This document shows positions 27,632 through 36,869 of a stretch of DNA of 64,000 nt, one piece after another. A program made the translations under genes and the position numbers. Where the stretch lies: positions 248,001 to 312,000 of the forward strand of contig NZ_JACBYW010000002.1 in NCBI RefSeq assembly GCF_013408175.1, given 5' to 3'. The notes beneath the pieces were generated by a model, which was not told the origin of the DNA, ran no database searches, and saw only the letters and a program-made list of their open reading frames with translations. Position 1 is the first letter of the stretch. The number at the start of each line of letters is the position of its first letter. Source of the DNA: Actinopolyspora biskrensis. Its GTDB lineage: Bacteria; Actinomycetota; Actinomycetes; Mycobacteriales; Pseudonocardiaceae.

Positions 27632-27781
27632 TCAGTTCTCGGACAACCTCAGCACCGTCGCTCCGCCGTCGGCAGGGGTCCCCTGCTCGGCGGGAAACCA
27701 GGTGGCCAGCACGACGGTCAGCACGACCATCAGAACGGTGCCGGTTATGGAGGCGATCACCTGACGAGAACTGACGTGCAT
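27632..27781 (-). CDS. small single-pass membrane protein, 49 residues
   Basis: A 49-residue protein that is mostly one hydrophobic helix (VIASITGTVLMVVLTVVLATW) with a short outer tail (about 20 residues) lacking cysteines. GGGGGA is 6 bases before the ATG. The frame is open upstream, but the start with a Shine-Dalgarno is at 27781. Function unknown. It sits between dsbA-VKOR and a GntR regulator and could be an accessory membrane peptide. Confidence 0.55.
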   Translation of the reverse strand: MHVSSRQVIASITGTVLMVVLTVVLATWFPAEQGTPADGGATVLRLSEN

Positions 27782-27911
27782 CTTCGATCCCCCGTATGCG
27801 CCGTGCCGAGAAGCGTGTGCGGTGACGCTCCGCTCCCGAGGCGACAAGATCACCGCACTCCGGGTGTCGAATATCGCTTCCGAATCGTTACACGACGACG
27901 TGGACCCGTTC

Positions 27912-28598
27912 TCAGCGCTCCGCGGCCCACGCGTCCCGCTCGTCGAGATAGGCGATCAGCAGTTCGCCCAGACCGCGCAGGTGTTCGTGCATCCGCCTCT
28001 CGGCGGCGTCGCCGTCCCCCTCCGCCAAGGCGGTGAGCACGGCCGAATGGTCCCGTGCGCAGGCATCCGTCCAGCCCGCCGCGGCCAGTGCCTGCTCGCG
28101 TGGTGCGTAGCGCCTGGTCAGTTCGAAGAACCAGGCGAGCTTCCCGGCGTGGGCGGCGTCCCCCAGCTCACGGTGGAAGCGGTTGAGCAGCTCGGCCGCC
28201 CGTGTCCGTTCGTCGAGCTCGTGCGCCCGGGACAGGTCCTGCTGCACCGTGCGCAGCTGCTCGAGTTCCCCGGAGGTGAGCTCGCCCGCGCACCGGCGGG
28301 CCAACCGGCCCGCGATCAGGGCCTGCAGCTCGAAGATGTCCATCAGATCGCGCCGGTTCGGCGAGGCCACGGCGAAGCCCTGGCGTGGTTCGAGCTCGAC
28401 GAACCCCTCCGCGGCGAGGGTGATCAGTGCCTCGCGTACCGGCGTTACGCTGATTCCCAGGTCCTCGGCGAGCTGATCCAGCCGCAGGTACTCCCCGTCG
28501 AGCACCTGCCCGGTGATGATCTGTTCGCGGATGTGCACCGCCACTTCCTCCGGAAGCTGGGGTCTGCGCCCGCGGGATGCTGATTCGGATACGGCCAT
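27912..28598 (-). CDS. GntR family regulator, FadR/FCD subfamily
   Basis: A 228-residue protein with an N-terminal winged helix (about residues 14-80, with LRLDQLAEDLGISVTPVREAL) and an all-helical FCD ligand domain (about 85-220) that often binds a carboxylic acid through a metal site. ATG 28598 follows GGGAG. It is divergent from the PucR gene and near the pyruvate dehydrogenase operon, so control of carboxylate or pyruvate metabolism is possible but not shown. Confidence 0.9.
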   Translation of the reverse strand: MAVSESASRGRRPQLPEEVAVHIREQIITGQVLDGEYLRLDQLAEDLGISVTPVREALITLAAEGFVELEPRQGFAVASPNRRDLMDIFELQALIAGRLARRCAGELTSGELEQLRTVQQDLSRAHELDERTRAAELLNRFHRELGDAAHAGKLAWFFELTRRYAPREQALAAAGWTDACARDHSAVLTALAEGDGDAAERRMHEHLRGLGELLIAYLDERDAWAAER

Positions 28599-28823
28599 CG
28601 AACTCCCGATCGTCGCGGTGCTGGGGGCGATCACACGCGTTCGTGTCACCGGAGGGCCCCTGTGCAAGGGCCGGGCCCCGAATTGTCGGTGAACACGACG
28701 GGGCGCGCATCGCGCGCGGTGCGGCCTGCCGTTCGTCGCCCACGAAACCGTGGGCGAACTGTCGCGAACACGGTTCGCGGTGCCTGTCCCGCGGGCACCC
28801 GGGGAGTATCGTCTGGAGGCGTG

Positions 28824-30065
28824 GTGGCTGATCCCTTCGCAGGTGATGTCCACGGGGCGTTCACCCACAAAAACCCCGACGGGCCCACCGAACAGATCAC
28901 GCGTTCACTCGCGCAGGCAAGGCTCGACGACGTGCCCGAGCTGGCACAACGGCTCATGGGGGCGATCTTCACCGACAACCCGGAGTGGACCGACTACCGT
29001 CCGGTTCCCAGGGAGGACCTGTGGGAGGGGTGTGCCAACTACCTCGCCCGTGTGCTGCACGTGCTCAGCGGACGCGTTCCGCGCAGCGAGGACGACAGCG
29101 TGGCCGCGGCGATCGGAAGACGCCGCGCCGAGCAGGGAGTTCCGCTCGAGGTGATGTTACGGACCTTCCGGATCGGTGGGCGCATAGTCTGGGAGGCCCT
29201 GGTCGAGCAGGCGCACGCCGATCAGGTGGATCCGGACGCCGTGCTCGGTGCCGCGACGGCGATGTGGACCGTCATAGACGCCCTGTCCTCGGCGCTGTCC
29301 ACCTCCTACCGCAACACCGAGCTGGAACAACTGCGCAGCGACGACCAACGAAGGCACGCTCTCGTGGAGGACCTGCTCGGCGGGAGGGCGCGGGACACGG
29401 CGTTCGCGCAACGTACCGCCAAGGAGCTGGATCTGCCCACTTCCGGGCCCTACGTCGTCGTGGTGGCGGAGATGATCGCCGACGGCAGCTTCGCGCTGCG
29501 TGGGCAGCAGGCGGCGCTGGCCGCTCTGCACATCCGGTCGGTCTGGCAGGTGCGCGCGGACACCTTCGTGGGGTTGATAGCGCTGGAGCAGCACGAGGAG
29601 TCCACCGCGCTGGGGGCCCTGCGCCAGTTGGTCCGCGGACGGGCGGGCGTCTCACCCGTGGTGCGTGGTTTGGCCGAGGTGGGGCTGGGGCACGAGCTGG
29701 CCGTCACGGCCCTGGGGACCTCGCCACGGGGAGCGACCGAGCTCGTCTCGCTGGGGCAGCGTTATCCCGAGGCGTTGCTGGTGCAGTCCCCCGATCTGGC
29801 CCAGCGGTTGCTGGACGAGCAGCTGGGGCAGGTGCTGGCGCTGCAGCCGAAGGAACGCGACATGCTGTTGGAGACCCTGTCCGCCTGGCTGGAGGAGAAC
29901 TGCTCGACGGCCAACGCGGCCGTGCGGCTCCACTGCCACCGCAACACGGTGCTCAACCGACTGCACAGGATCACGACGCTGATCGGGAAGCCGCTGCACG
30001 GACGGGACTCCTACGTCGCGCTCTCCCTCGCCCTGTCGGCGTTGAGGATGCGTGCCGACAGCTGA
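28824..30065 (+). CDS. PucR family transcriptional regulator
   Basis: A 413-residue protein with a GGDEF-like/CdaR middle region (about residues 180-290) and the C-terminal PucR helix-turn-helix (ENCSTANAAVRLHCHRNTVLNRLHRI, about 355-385). PucR/CdaR proteins regulate catabolic operons. GGAGG at 28815-28819 precedes GTG codons at 28821 and 28824. The latter gives better spacing. It reads toward the pyruvate dehydrogenase operon 338 bp downstream and may control it. Confidence 0.87.
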   Translation: MADPFAGDVHGAFTHKNPDGPTEQITRSLAQARLDDVPELAQRLMGAIFTDNPEWTDYRPVPREDLWEGCANYLARVLHVLSGRVPRSEDDSVAAAIGRRRAEQGVPLEVMLRTFRIGGRIVWEALVEQAHADQVDPDAVLGAATAMWTVIDALSSALSTSYRNTELEQLRSDDQRRHALVEDLLGGRARDTAFAQRTAKELDLPTSGPYVVVVAEMIADGSFALRGQQAALAALHIRSVWQVRADTFVGLIALEQHEESTALGALRQLVRGRAGVSPVVRGLAEVGLGHELAVTALGTSPRGATELVSLGQRYPEALLVQSPDLAQRLLDEQLGQVLALQPKERDMLLETLSAWLEENCSTANAAVRLHCHRNTVLNRLHRITTLIGKPLHGRDSYVALSLALSALRMRADS

Positions 30066-30403
30066 GCAGCGCCCCGCGGTCGGGCTTCGCCGTTGCCGGT
30101 TGAACATCCGCCCCGGAGCTCGTCAACCGTGTTGATCGGTAATTTCTCGAATTTTTGACGCTGGGTTGGTTGACGGTGCTGTTTTTGCCGGCGCGATTTC
30201 CGGGTTACTGCTAGTAGGTTTACTTTCCGTGTTCATTGTTCACCGCTATGTCACGGAATGGTGGGGAAAATGTGCGTAGTGCACAGCCACTGAGGGTCAA
30301 CTCTGGGCGTGGCGGCATGGCGCGACCGTGGTCGCGGTCACGACACTCGGAACGCGACAGCTCGACGCTTTCGGCGGGTGCGAGAACAAAGGAGCACAGC
30401 GAA
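30066..30403 (+). other. intergenic region upstream of the pdh operon
   Basis: A 338-bp gap with AT-rich patches. The inverted repeat TCAAC-CGT-GTTGA lies at 30123-30135, inside CGTCAACC (30121-30128), which is repeated in inverted form as GGTTGACG (30168-30175). These could be sites for PucR or GntR. TTGACG at 30155-30160 and 30170-30175 are -35 candidates without a clear -10. No gene is seen. Confidence 0.5.
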
Positions 30404-31864
30404 GTGCAGGAATTCGACCTACTCGTGGTAGGCGGCGGCCCCGGTGGCTACGTCGCGGCGATCCGTGCCGCCCAGCGTGGCCTTTCGGTCGGCCTGGTGG
30501 AGAAGGAAAAAGCCGGTGGCGTGTGCCTGAACTGGGGCTGCATCCCGACCAAGGCGATGCTGCGCTCCGCCGAGGTGTACGAGACCGTGCTGCACTCCGA
30601 GGACTTCGGGGTCCGCGCGGAGAACGTGGCGCTGGACTTCGGTGCGGTGGCGCGCCGCAAGGACGGGGTCGTCAAGAACCTCACGGACGGCGTGGCCGGT
30701 CTGCTCAAGGCCAACGGGGTGACCGTCATCGACGGGCACGCCCGTTTCACCGGGCCGACGAGCGTGGACGTCTACCCGACCGGGGAATCCCCGCTGGGCG
30801 AGGGCGGGCCGCGTTACGCCGCCGACCCGGCCGGGGGGCAACCGGTGGAAAGGGTGACCGGACGGGACGTGATTCTGGCGACCGGGTCGACGCCCGTCCG
30901 CCTGCCGATACCCGGGGGAGACCTTCCCGGTGTGATCACTTCCGACGGGGCCTTCGGTCTCGACGAGGTGCCGGGGCGCATCGCCGTGATCGGAGGCAGC
31001 GCCGTCGGAGCCGAGTGGGCGAGCATGTTCGCGGCCTTCGGCAGCGAGGTCACCGTCGTGGAGATGGCCCCCAGCCTGGTGCCGATCGAGGACGCCGAGG
31101 TCGGCAAGGCGCTCGGCCGTTCCATGAGCAAGAGCGGCGTCCGCGTGCTCACCGAGTCGACCGTCTCCGCGATCGAGCAGACCGACGGAGCGCTGCGGGT
31201 GCGGGTGGACGGCTCCAAGGAGCAGCAGCTCGACGTGGACGTCGTGCTCATGGGAGTCGGCCGCAAGCCCAACACCGCCGCGCTCGACCTCGAAGCCACC
31301 GGCGTCGCCACGGACGAGCGCGGTTTCGTGCAGGTCGACGAGAAGATGCGGACCAACGTCGAGCACCTTCACGCGATCGGGGACCTCACCGGCAAGGCGC
31401 TGCTCGCCCACGTCGCCTCCCACCAGGGCGTGGTCGCCGCGGACACCATCGCCGGGCACGAGTCCCACATCGACTACGGAGTGGTCCCGGCGGCCACCTT
31501 CACCCATCCCGAGATCGCCAGTGTCGGGCTCACCGAGGCGGCGGCGAAGGAGGCGGGGCACGACGTCGTCACCAGCCGCTTCCCGTTCGCCGCGCTGGGC
31601 CGGTCCAAGACCACCGGCGACGAGGAGGGCTTCATGAAGATCGTCGCCGGCAGCAAGCACGGCGAGATCCTCGGGGTGCACGTGATCGGCCCCTCCGCCA
31701 GCGACCTGATCACCGAGGGAACCCTGGCGATCAGCCTGGAGGCCACGCTCGACGAGCTCGCCGACACGATCCACGCCCACCCGACGTTGGGGGAGATCGG
31801 CATGGAGGGCGCCATGTCGGCCCTCGGACTTCCGCTGCACACCGCGCCGCCGCGCCGCCGCTGA
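30404..31864 (+). CDS. lpdA: dihydrolipoyl dehydrogenase (E3)
   Basis: A flavoprotein of 486 residues that reoxidises the lipoyl groups of E2 using NAD+. It has GGGPGGYVAAIRAAQ, the redox disulfide motif GGVCLNWGCIPTK, the NAD-site GGSAVGAEWASMFAAFG and the C-terminal HAHPTLGE catalytic His-Glu pair. GTG 30404 follows AAAGGAG by 9 bases. The frame is open for another 56 codons upstream but lacks a site. It heads the pdh operon, ahead of E1 alpha, E1 beta and E2. Confidence 0.96.
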   Translation: MQEFDLLVVGGGPGGYVAAIRAAQRGLSVGLVEKEKAGGVCLNWGCIPTKAMLRSAEVYETVLHSEDFGVRAENVALDFGAVARRKDGVVKNLTDGVAGLLKANGVTVIDGHARFTGPTSVDVYPTGESPLGEGGPRYAADPAGGQPVERVTGRDVILATGSTPVRLPIPGGDLPGVITSDGAFGLDEVPGRIAVIGGSAVGAEWASMFAAFGSEVTVVEMAPSLVPIEDAEVGKALGRSMSKSGVRVLTESTVSAIEQTDGALRVRVDGSKEQQLDVDVVLMGVGRKPNTAALDLEATGVATDERGFVQVDEKMRTNVEHLHAIGDLTGKALLAHVASHQGVVAADTIAGHESHIDYGVVPAATFTHPEIASVGLTEAAAKEAGHDVVTSRFPFAALGRSKTTGDEEGFMKIVAGSKHGEILGVHVIGPSASDLITEGTLAISLEATLDELADTIHAHPTLGEIGMEGAMSALGLPLHTAPPRRR

Positions 31865-32021
31865 GCGCGGAGGCAGTTCACCCAGTGGGGACCCGCCCCC
31901 GCGCGACAGGGGCGGATCCCGAGCTCAGAAGGCATCGGCGTTCGACCGCAACCGCCACGCACCGCGTTGCCCTTCGGTCTTCGGGACGCCGCTAACCACC
32001 CACTCGAAGAGGGGATCTCTC

Positions 32022-33143
32022 ATGGCGGAGACCGCTACCCGCAGCAAGCCGACAAGCTCCGGCTCGAAGAGTCGTCGCGGCGGCACCCGCTCGAGCGGAA
32101 ACCGGGCGCAACAGACTCAGGAGAGGGCCGCGCTGGGATCCGAGTCCCCGGAACAGCTGCGCGACTACTTCAAGCAGATGTCGCTGATCAGGCGTTTCGA
32201 GGAGCGCGCCGCCCAGGGCTACACCCAGGCCAAGGTCGGTGGGTACTGCCATCTGAACCTGGGAGAGGAAGCCACCGTCGTCGGGTTGATGAGCTCGTTG
32301 CACAAATCCGACTACCTGTTCACCAACTACCGGGAGCACGGTTACGCCATCGCGAAGGGCATCGACCCGAACCGGGTGATGGCCGAGCTCTACGGCCGCA
32401 CCACCGGGACCTCCAAGGGCCTCGGCGGTTCGATGCACATGTTCGACACCGACGTCGGGCTGCTCGGGGGGTACGGAATCGTCGGCGGACAGGTCCCGCT
32501 CGCGACGGGTGCGGCGCTCGCGATCGACTACCGGGGCGGCGACCAGGTGGTCATGTGCCAGATGGGCGACGGGACGACGAACATCGGCGCCTTCCACGAG
32601 TCGATGAACATCGCGGCACTGTGGAAGCTGCCCGTGGTGTTCGTCGTGATCAACAACCATCTCGGCATGGGGACGACGGTGGACATGGCCTCCGCCGAGT
32701 CCGAGCTCTACAAGCGGGCCGTGGCCTACCGGATGCACGGTGAGCGGGTGGACGGCAACGATGTGCTCGCCGTGAACGAGGCATCCGGCAGGTTGGTCGA
32801 GCACGCCAGGAAGACCGGCGAGCCGGCCATGCTCGAGGCGGTCAGTTACCGGATGAAGGGGCACTCGGTGGTCGACCCGGCCAAGTACCGCAGCTCCGAG
32901 GACGCCCAGGCCGCCAGGGCGGCGGACCCGGTGGCCGCTTTCCGGGACCAGCTGCTCTCGGCCGGGGTGCTGGACGAGGACGGCGCATCCGAGATCGAGC
33001 AGACCGTGCAGGCCGATGTCGACGCGGCCGTCGCCTTCGCCGACGACAGTCCGCATCCCGATCCCTCGACCCTGTTCGACTACACCTACGCCACGCCGGT
33101 CGCCAACGACTCCCGCAGGCTCCCGGCCGACCCGGTCTTCTGA
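32022..33143 (+). CDS. pdhA: pyruvate dehydrogenase E1 component, alpha subunit
   Basis: A TPP-dependent decarboxylase subunit of 373 residues. It shows RRFEERAAQGY, GGYCHLNLGEEA, GSMHMFD, the TPP pocket motif GDGTTNIGAFHESMNIA and the YRMKGHSVVDP phosphoserine-loop region. The 40-residue N-terminus is Ser/Arg/Lys-rich and disordered. It pairs with the beta subunit gene downstream. An acetoin dehydrogenase is the main alternative, as both share this architecture. The pyruvate assignment rests on general resemblance. Confidence 0.88.
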   Translation: MAETATRSKPTSSGSKSRRGGTRSSGNRAQQTQERAALGSESPEQLRDYFKQMSLIRRFEERAAQGYTQAKVGGYCHLNLGEEATVVGLMSSLHKSDYLFTNYREHGYAIAKGIDPNRVMAELYGRTTGTSKGLGGSMHMFDTDVGLLGGYGIVGGQVPLATGAALAIDYRGGDQVVMCQMGDGTTNIGAFHESMNIAALWKLPVVFVVINNHLGMGTTVDMASAESELYKRAVAYRMHGERVDGNDVLAVNEASGRLVEHARKTGEPAMLEAVSYRMKGHSVVDPAKYRSSEDAQAARAADPVAAFRDQLLSAGVLDEDGASEIEQTVQADVDAAVAFADDSPHPDPSTLFDYTYATPVANDSRRLPADPVF

Positions 33144-33151
33144 CGAACTGT

Positions 33152-33189
33152 CTCCCGCCCGGTCCGGCCAGGAAGGGGCCGAGCGGGAG
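33152..33189 (+). terminator. hairpin between pdhA and pdhB
   Basis: CTCCCGC (33152-33158) pairs with GCGGGAG (33183-33189), with an inner GGCC pairing. As it lies inside the operon it may act as an attenuator or mRNA-processing stem, not a full terminator. Confidence 0.4.
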
Positions 33190-33273
33190 CGATCCACCGA
33201 ATCACACCCCGCCACGAACCGCCGGGGGTCGTGCACACGACCCCACGGCGAAGCATGCCCAGGAGAAACACCG

Positions 33274-34269
33274 TTGGCTGTCATCACCTATCGGCAAGCG
33301 CTGCATGACACGCTGCGCGAGGAAATGCTCGCCGATGAGAACGTCTTCCTCATCGGCGAAGAGATCGGAGTCTTCGAGGGCTCCTACAAGATCACCGCGG
33401 GCTTGCTCGACGAGTTCGGGGAGAAGCGTGTCCGGGACACCCCGATCGCGGAGGAAGGATTCGTGGGCGCCGCCGTGGGAGCGGCGATGCTGGGGCTGCG
33501 CCCGGTCGTGGAGTTGATGACGATCAACTTCTCGCTGCTCGCGCTGGACCAGATCGTCAACCACGCCGCGAAGATCTACGGAATGTTCGGTGGCCAGTCC
33601 AACGCCCCCATGGTGCTGCGCACCCCCGGTGGCGGTGGCCAGCAGCTCGGTGCCACGCATTCCCAGAACATCGAGCTCTACTACGCTTTCGTCCCCGGCC
33701 TGAAGGTGGTCGCACCGAGCACGCCCGCTGATGCGAAGGCGCTGCTCAAGGCTTCCATGGCCGACAACGATCCCGTGCTGTTCCTGGAGAACCTGGCCCT
33801 CTACAACACCAAGGGCGAGGTGCCGGACGAGGTGGCTCCCGCGGAGATCGGCAAGGCGGGCGTCGTCCGCCCTGGAAGCGACATCACCATCATCGGGTAC
33901 TCGAGGATGGCCAACGTCGCCACCCAGGTCGCCGACCAGCTGCAACAGGACGAGGGCATCTCGGCGGAGGTGGTGGACCTGCGCAGCCTGCGCCCGCTGG
34001 ACAGGGAGACCGTCGTCGAGTCGGTGCGCAAGACCGGTTGCGCCGTCATCGCCGAGGACGACTGGCTGACCTACGGTGTCGGGGCGGAGATCGCGGCTTC
34101 GATCTCGGACGGTGCCTTCGACTACCTCGACGCCCCGGTGCGCCGTGTCGCCGCGGCCGAGGTGCCGTTGCCCTACGCCAAACCACTGGAGCGGGCGGCG
34201 CTGCCCTCCGCCGAGTCGCTGACCACGGCGGTACACCAGACACTCGAAGCCGTCGGACATCGTCGCTGA
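33274..34269 (+). CDS. pdhB: pyruvate dehydrogenase E1 component, beta subunit
   Basis: A 331-residue partner of E1 alpha with the beta-subunit landmarks ITYRQALHDTLREEM, GEEIGVFEGSYK, DTPIAEEGFVGAAVGAAM, and a C-terminal transketolase domain beginning GSDITIIGYS. TTG 33274 lies 8 bases after AGGAG. A frame running upstream into pdhA is not real coding. Together the subunits form an alpha2beta2 E1. Confidence 0.93.
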   Translation: MAVITYRQALHDTLREEMLADENVFLIGEEIGVFEGSYKITAGLLDEFGEKRVRDTPIAEEGFVGAAVGAAMLGLRPVVELMTINFSLLALDQIVNHAAKIYGMFGGQSNAPMVLRTPGGGGQQLGATHSQNIELYYAFVPGLKVVAPSTPADAKALLKASMADNDPVLFLENLALYNTKGEVPDEVAPAEIGKAGVVRPGSDITIIGYSRMANVATQVADQLQQDEGISAEVVDLRSLRPLDRETVVESVRKTGCAVIAEDDWLTYGVGAEIAASISDGAFDYLDAPVRRVAAAEVPLPYAKPLERAALPSAESLTTAVHQTLEAVGHRR

Positions 34270-34366
34270 GAAACCAGCAAGGCGCAGACTCGCCGTGTCG
34301 GTGGCGCAAGGGCCGCGAGCTCCCGCACCGGCACGGTGAGTCGTTCATCAGGAGCCGAGGAAGACC

Positions 34367-35689
34367 ATGACCGAGATTCACATGCCGCGCCTGTCCGACA
34401 CGATGGAGGAAGGCGTCATCTCCGCCTGGCGCAAGCAGGTGGGTGAGCAGATCAACCGTGGCGACGTGGTGGCCGACATCGAGACGGACAAGGCCGTCAT
34501 GGAGCTGGAGGCCTACGACGACGGGGTGCTGGAGAAGATCCTGATCGGCGAGGGGGAGACCGTCCCGATCGGAACCCCGATCGGCTTGCTCGGCGACGGC
34601 TCCGGATCGGCCGCGGAGTCCGGGCCCTCCGAGAGCCCCGGTTCCGCCCAGCAGTCCTCCGGGGAGAAGAGCGGTTCGGAACCGCAGGGCGACGGGCAGA
34701 GCCCCGCTCCGGCCCGGCAGGATCCCGCCCCCGCCGGGCAGGGATCCGCCGCGGATTCCGGCGACGCCTCCCAGGACGGTCCGCGGAACCGTCCGAAGGC
34801 GTCCCCGCTGGCGCGTGCGGTCGCGCGGGAGAAGGGGGTCGACCTGTCCACCGTTTCCGGCACCGGACCCGGGGGCAGGATCATCAGGGTCGACATCGAG
34901 GCCGCCGCCGAGCGTTCCGGGACGGACCAGCCCTCGACCGCTCCCACCGCTTCCACGCGGGACGCCTCCACCGGGGCCCCCGCAGCGGTGGAGGACCCGG
35001 ATCTCGAGGAGATCCCGCTGAGCAACATCCGCAAGGTGACCGCCAAGCGGTTGACCGAGAGCAAGCAGCAGGCCCCGCACTTCTACCTGACCAGCGCGGT
35101 CGACGTCACGGACCTGGTTTCCTTCCGCGCGGACCTCAACGAGCGGTTGCAGGCCGCGGGCGGGCCGAAGGTCAGCGTGAACGACCTGGTCGTCAAGGCC
35201 TGCGCGACGGCCTTGCGCGCCAACCCCTCGGTCAACGTCTCGTTCCGGGACGAGAAGCTGTTCCAGCACAAGCGGGTCCATCTCGGAGTGGCGGTGGCGC
35301 TGGACTCCGGCCTCGTGGTGCCGGTGATCCCCGACGCCGACCGCAAGAGCGTCTCGGAGATCGCCACCGAGGGACGTGAGAAGGCCGAGCGCGCCCGTGA
35401 CGGCAAGCTGAAGCCGGACGAGATGACCGGAAGCACCTTCAGCGTGTCCAACCTGGGCATGTTCGGCATCGAGGAGTTCTCCGCCGTGATCAACCCGCCC
35501 GAGGCGGCCATTCTCGCGGTGGGGGCCACGCGGGAGGAGGTGCAGGTGCGCGACGGCGAGTTCGCGGTCCGCAAGATGCTCCGCCTCACCCTGTCGGCCG
35601 ATCACCGCGCGGTGGACGGCGCCGTGGGAGCGGTGTTCATGCAGCAGCTCACGGGGCTGTTGGAGGACCCGATCAGGATCATCGCGTGA
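34367..35689 (+). CDS. pdhC: dihydrolipoamide acetyltransferase (E2)
   Basis: A 440-residue E2 with one N-terminal lipoyl domain (ETDKAVMELEAYDDG, lipoyl Lys about residue 42), a Ser/Pro/Gln-rich linker (about 80-140), a peripheral-subunit-binding domain (RPKASPLARAVAREKGVDL, then GTGPGGRI) and a C-terminal catalytic domain with the HRAVDGAVG (HxxxDG) motif. GAGGAAG precedes the ATG. It ends the operon. A strong terminator follows. Confidence 0.94.
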   Translation: MTEIHMPRLSDTMEEGVISAWRKQVGEQINRGDVVADIETDKAVMELEAYDDGVLEKILIGEGETVPIGTPIGLLGDGSGSAAESGPSESPGSAQQSSGEKSGSEPQGDGQSPAPARQDPAPAGQGSAADSGDASQDGPRNRPKASPLARAVAREKGVDLSTVSGTGPGGRIIRVDIEAAAERSGTDQPSTAPTASTRDASTGAPAAVEDPDLEEIPLSNIRKVTAKRLTESKQQAPHFYLTSAVDVTDLVSFRADLNERLQAAGGPKVSVNDLVVKACATALRANPSVNVSFRDEKLFQHKRVHLGVAVALDSGLVVPVIPDADRKSVSEIATEGREKAERARDGKLKPDEMTGSTFSVSNLGMFGIEEFSAVINPPEAAILAVGATREEVQVRDGEFAVRKMLRLTLSADHRAVDGAVGAVFMQQLTGLLEDPIRIIA

Positions 35690-35702
35690 GACGAGCCCAC
35701 GA

Positions 35703-35734
35703 CGGGGCCGGCCGCCGGTGCGCGGCCGGCCCCG
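35703..35734 (+). terminator. terminator of the pdh operon
   Basis: CGGGGCCGGCCGC (35703-35715) and GCGGCCGGCCCCG (35722-35734) make a perfect 13-bp stem with a 6-base loop, directly after the E2 stop. Confidence 0.88.
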
Positions 35735-35913
35735 CTCGTTCCGGTGCCCGGCTCGGGCGCCTAGTGGGAGAACCGTTTTCACGAACGGCGTTCCGGTAGG
35801 ATCAGTCGCCGTGGTTGTCGGACGGTTCCGCCGAGCGGGTGTCCCGGCAGCCGGAACGGAAACCCACCACAGGATCGGCGGCGCCGTGTCGTCGGTGCCG
35901 CGAGAGTTCGACG

Positions 35914-36714
35914 ATGAATGACACGGGACTCGGAGCCCGCGAGCTGGGTAAGGGCTTGTTCGACATACTCCGCTCGCCGAGGATGCTGCTGCTCGGTGGT
36001 GTGCCCGCCCTGCTGAGCAGTCTGGTCCTGTTCGCGGGGATCGGTGTGCTCGCCTGGTTCAGCGGCGACCTGGCCTCCTGGATGACCCCCTTCGCCGAGG
36101 GGTGGTCCGCGTGGTGGCGGGGGGTGCTGCGTGCGGTTCTGGCCTGCGCCCTCGTCGCGGGGGCCGTGCTGCTCGGCTCGGTGTCCTTCGTCGCGCTGAC
36201 CTTGTTGATTGGCGGACCGTTCTACGATTACATCGCCGAGCGCACCGAACGGGAACGCGGGCTGGACAGCGGATCCGACGGTGCCGGGCAGCCGCGACTG
36301 GTGTGGCGCGGCGTTCGCGACGCGCTGCGGCTGGTGCTGATCGGTGTCCTCGGGGCGCTGCTGCTGTTCCCGTTCGGCTTCGTTCCCGTGCTGGGCCAGA
36401 CCGTGGTGCCTGTTTGCGGGGTGCTGTTCGGCGCGTGGCTGATAGCCCTGGAAGTGACCGGTCCCGTGTTCCAACGGCTCGGGATGGGAATCGGGCGGCG
36501 CCACCGGCTGCTGTGGCGCCATCGGCGCAAGGTGCTGGGATTCGCGGTTCCGACTTATCTGCTCTGCCTGATCCCGGTGGCCCAGCTCGTGGTGATCCCT
36601 TCCGCCGTGGTCGGGGGAGTCCTGCTGGCGCACCGGGTGTTGGGCCACGAAGGGGGCGGCGACCTCCCGGGGGCGGTTCCGAAGGGTTCCGCGACCCCGG
36701 GTGGGAGCACCTGA
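35914..36714 (+). CDS. EI24/CysZ-like membrane protein
   Basis: A 266-residue protein with about six hydrophobic helices and the EI24-domain segments LLIGGPFYDYIAERTE and the FGFVPVLGQTVVPVCGVLFGAW pair of re-entrant helices. In E. coli, the relative CysZ handles sulfate uptake. The actinobacterial members are not characterised. ATG 35914 has a weak site (CGAGAG). Its 3' flank has a GAGCGG...CCTCCCGCGGGCT block related to the 3' element of sigF. Confidence 0.85.
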   Translation: MNDTGLGARELGKGLFDILRSPRMLLLGGVPALLSSLVLFAGIGVLAWFSGDLASWMTPFAEGWSAWWRGVLRAVLACALVAGAVLLGSVSFVALTLLIGGPFYDYIAERTERERGLDSGSDGAGQPRLVWRGVRDALRLVLIGVLGALLLFPFGFVPVLGQTVVPVCGVLFGAWLIALEVTGPVFQRLGMGIGRRHRLLWRHRRKVLGFAVPTYLLCLIPVAQLVVIPSAVVGGVLLAHRVLGHEGGGDLPGAVPKGSATPGGST

Positions 36715-36737
36715 CGGCTGGGGAAGCCCCTGCCGGT

Positions 36738-36760
36738 GAGCGGGTTCCTCCCGCGGGCTG
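36738..36760 (+). repeat. 3'-flank element copy after the EI24 gene
   Basis: GAGCGGGTTCCTCCCGCGGG and the following CT, about 24 bases after the stop, resemble GAGCGGAACCTCCCGCGGG in the sigF flank, on the same strand relative to the gene. The match is partial. Confidence 0.35.
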
Positions 36761-36869
36761 TGGAGCTCTCCCGAGCGGCAGCCGATTCCCGGAACCGCGG
36801 GTGGACTCCGCGGCGTCCGGTCGGTGAGACACGTGCAGGAGCCGAATCGACCCGGTTGCGAGGATCGTT

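Noticed and set aside
33016-33273. N-terminal extension of pdhB
   Set aside because: The extension lies inside pdhA and the gap; the TTG at 33274 has a good Shine-Dalgarno site and the family start.
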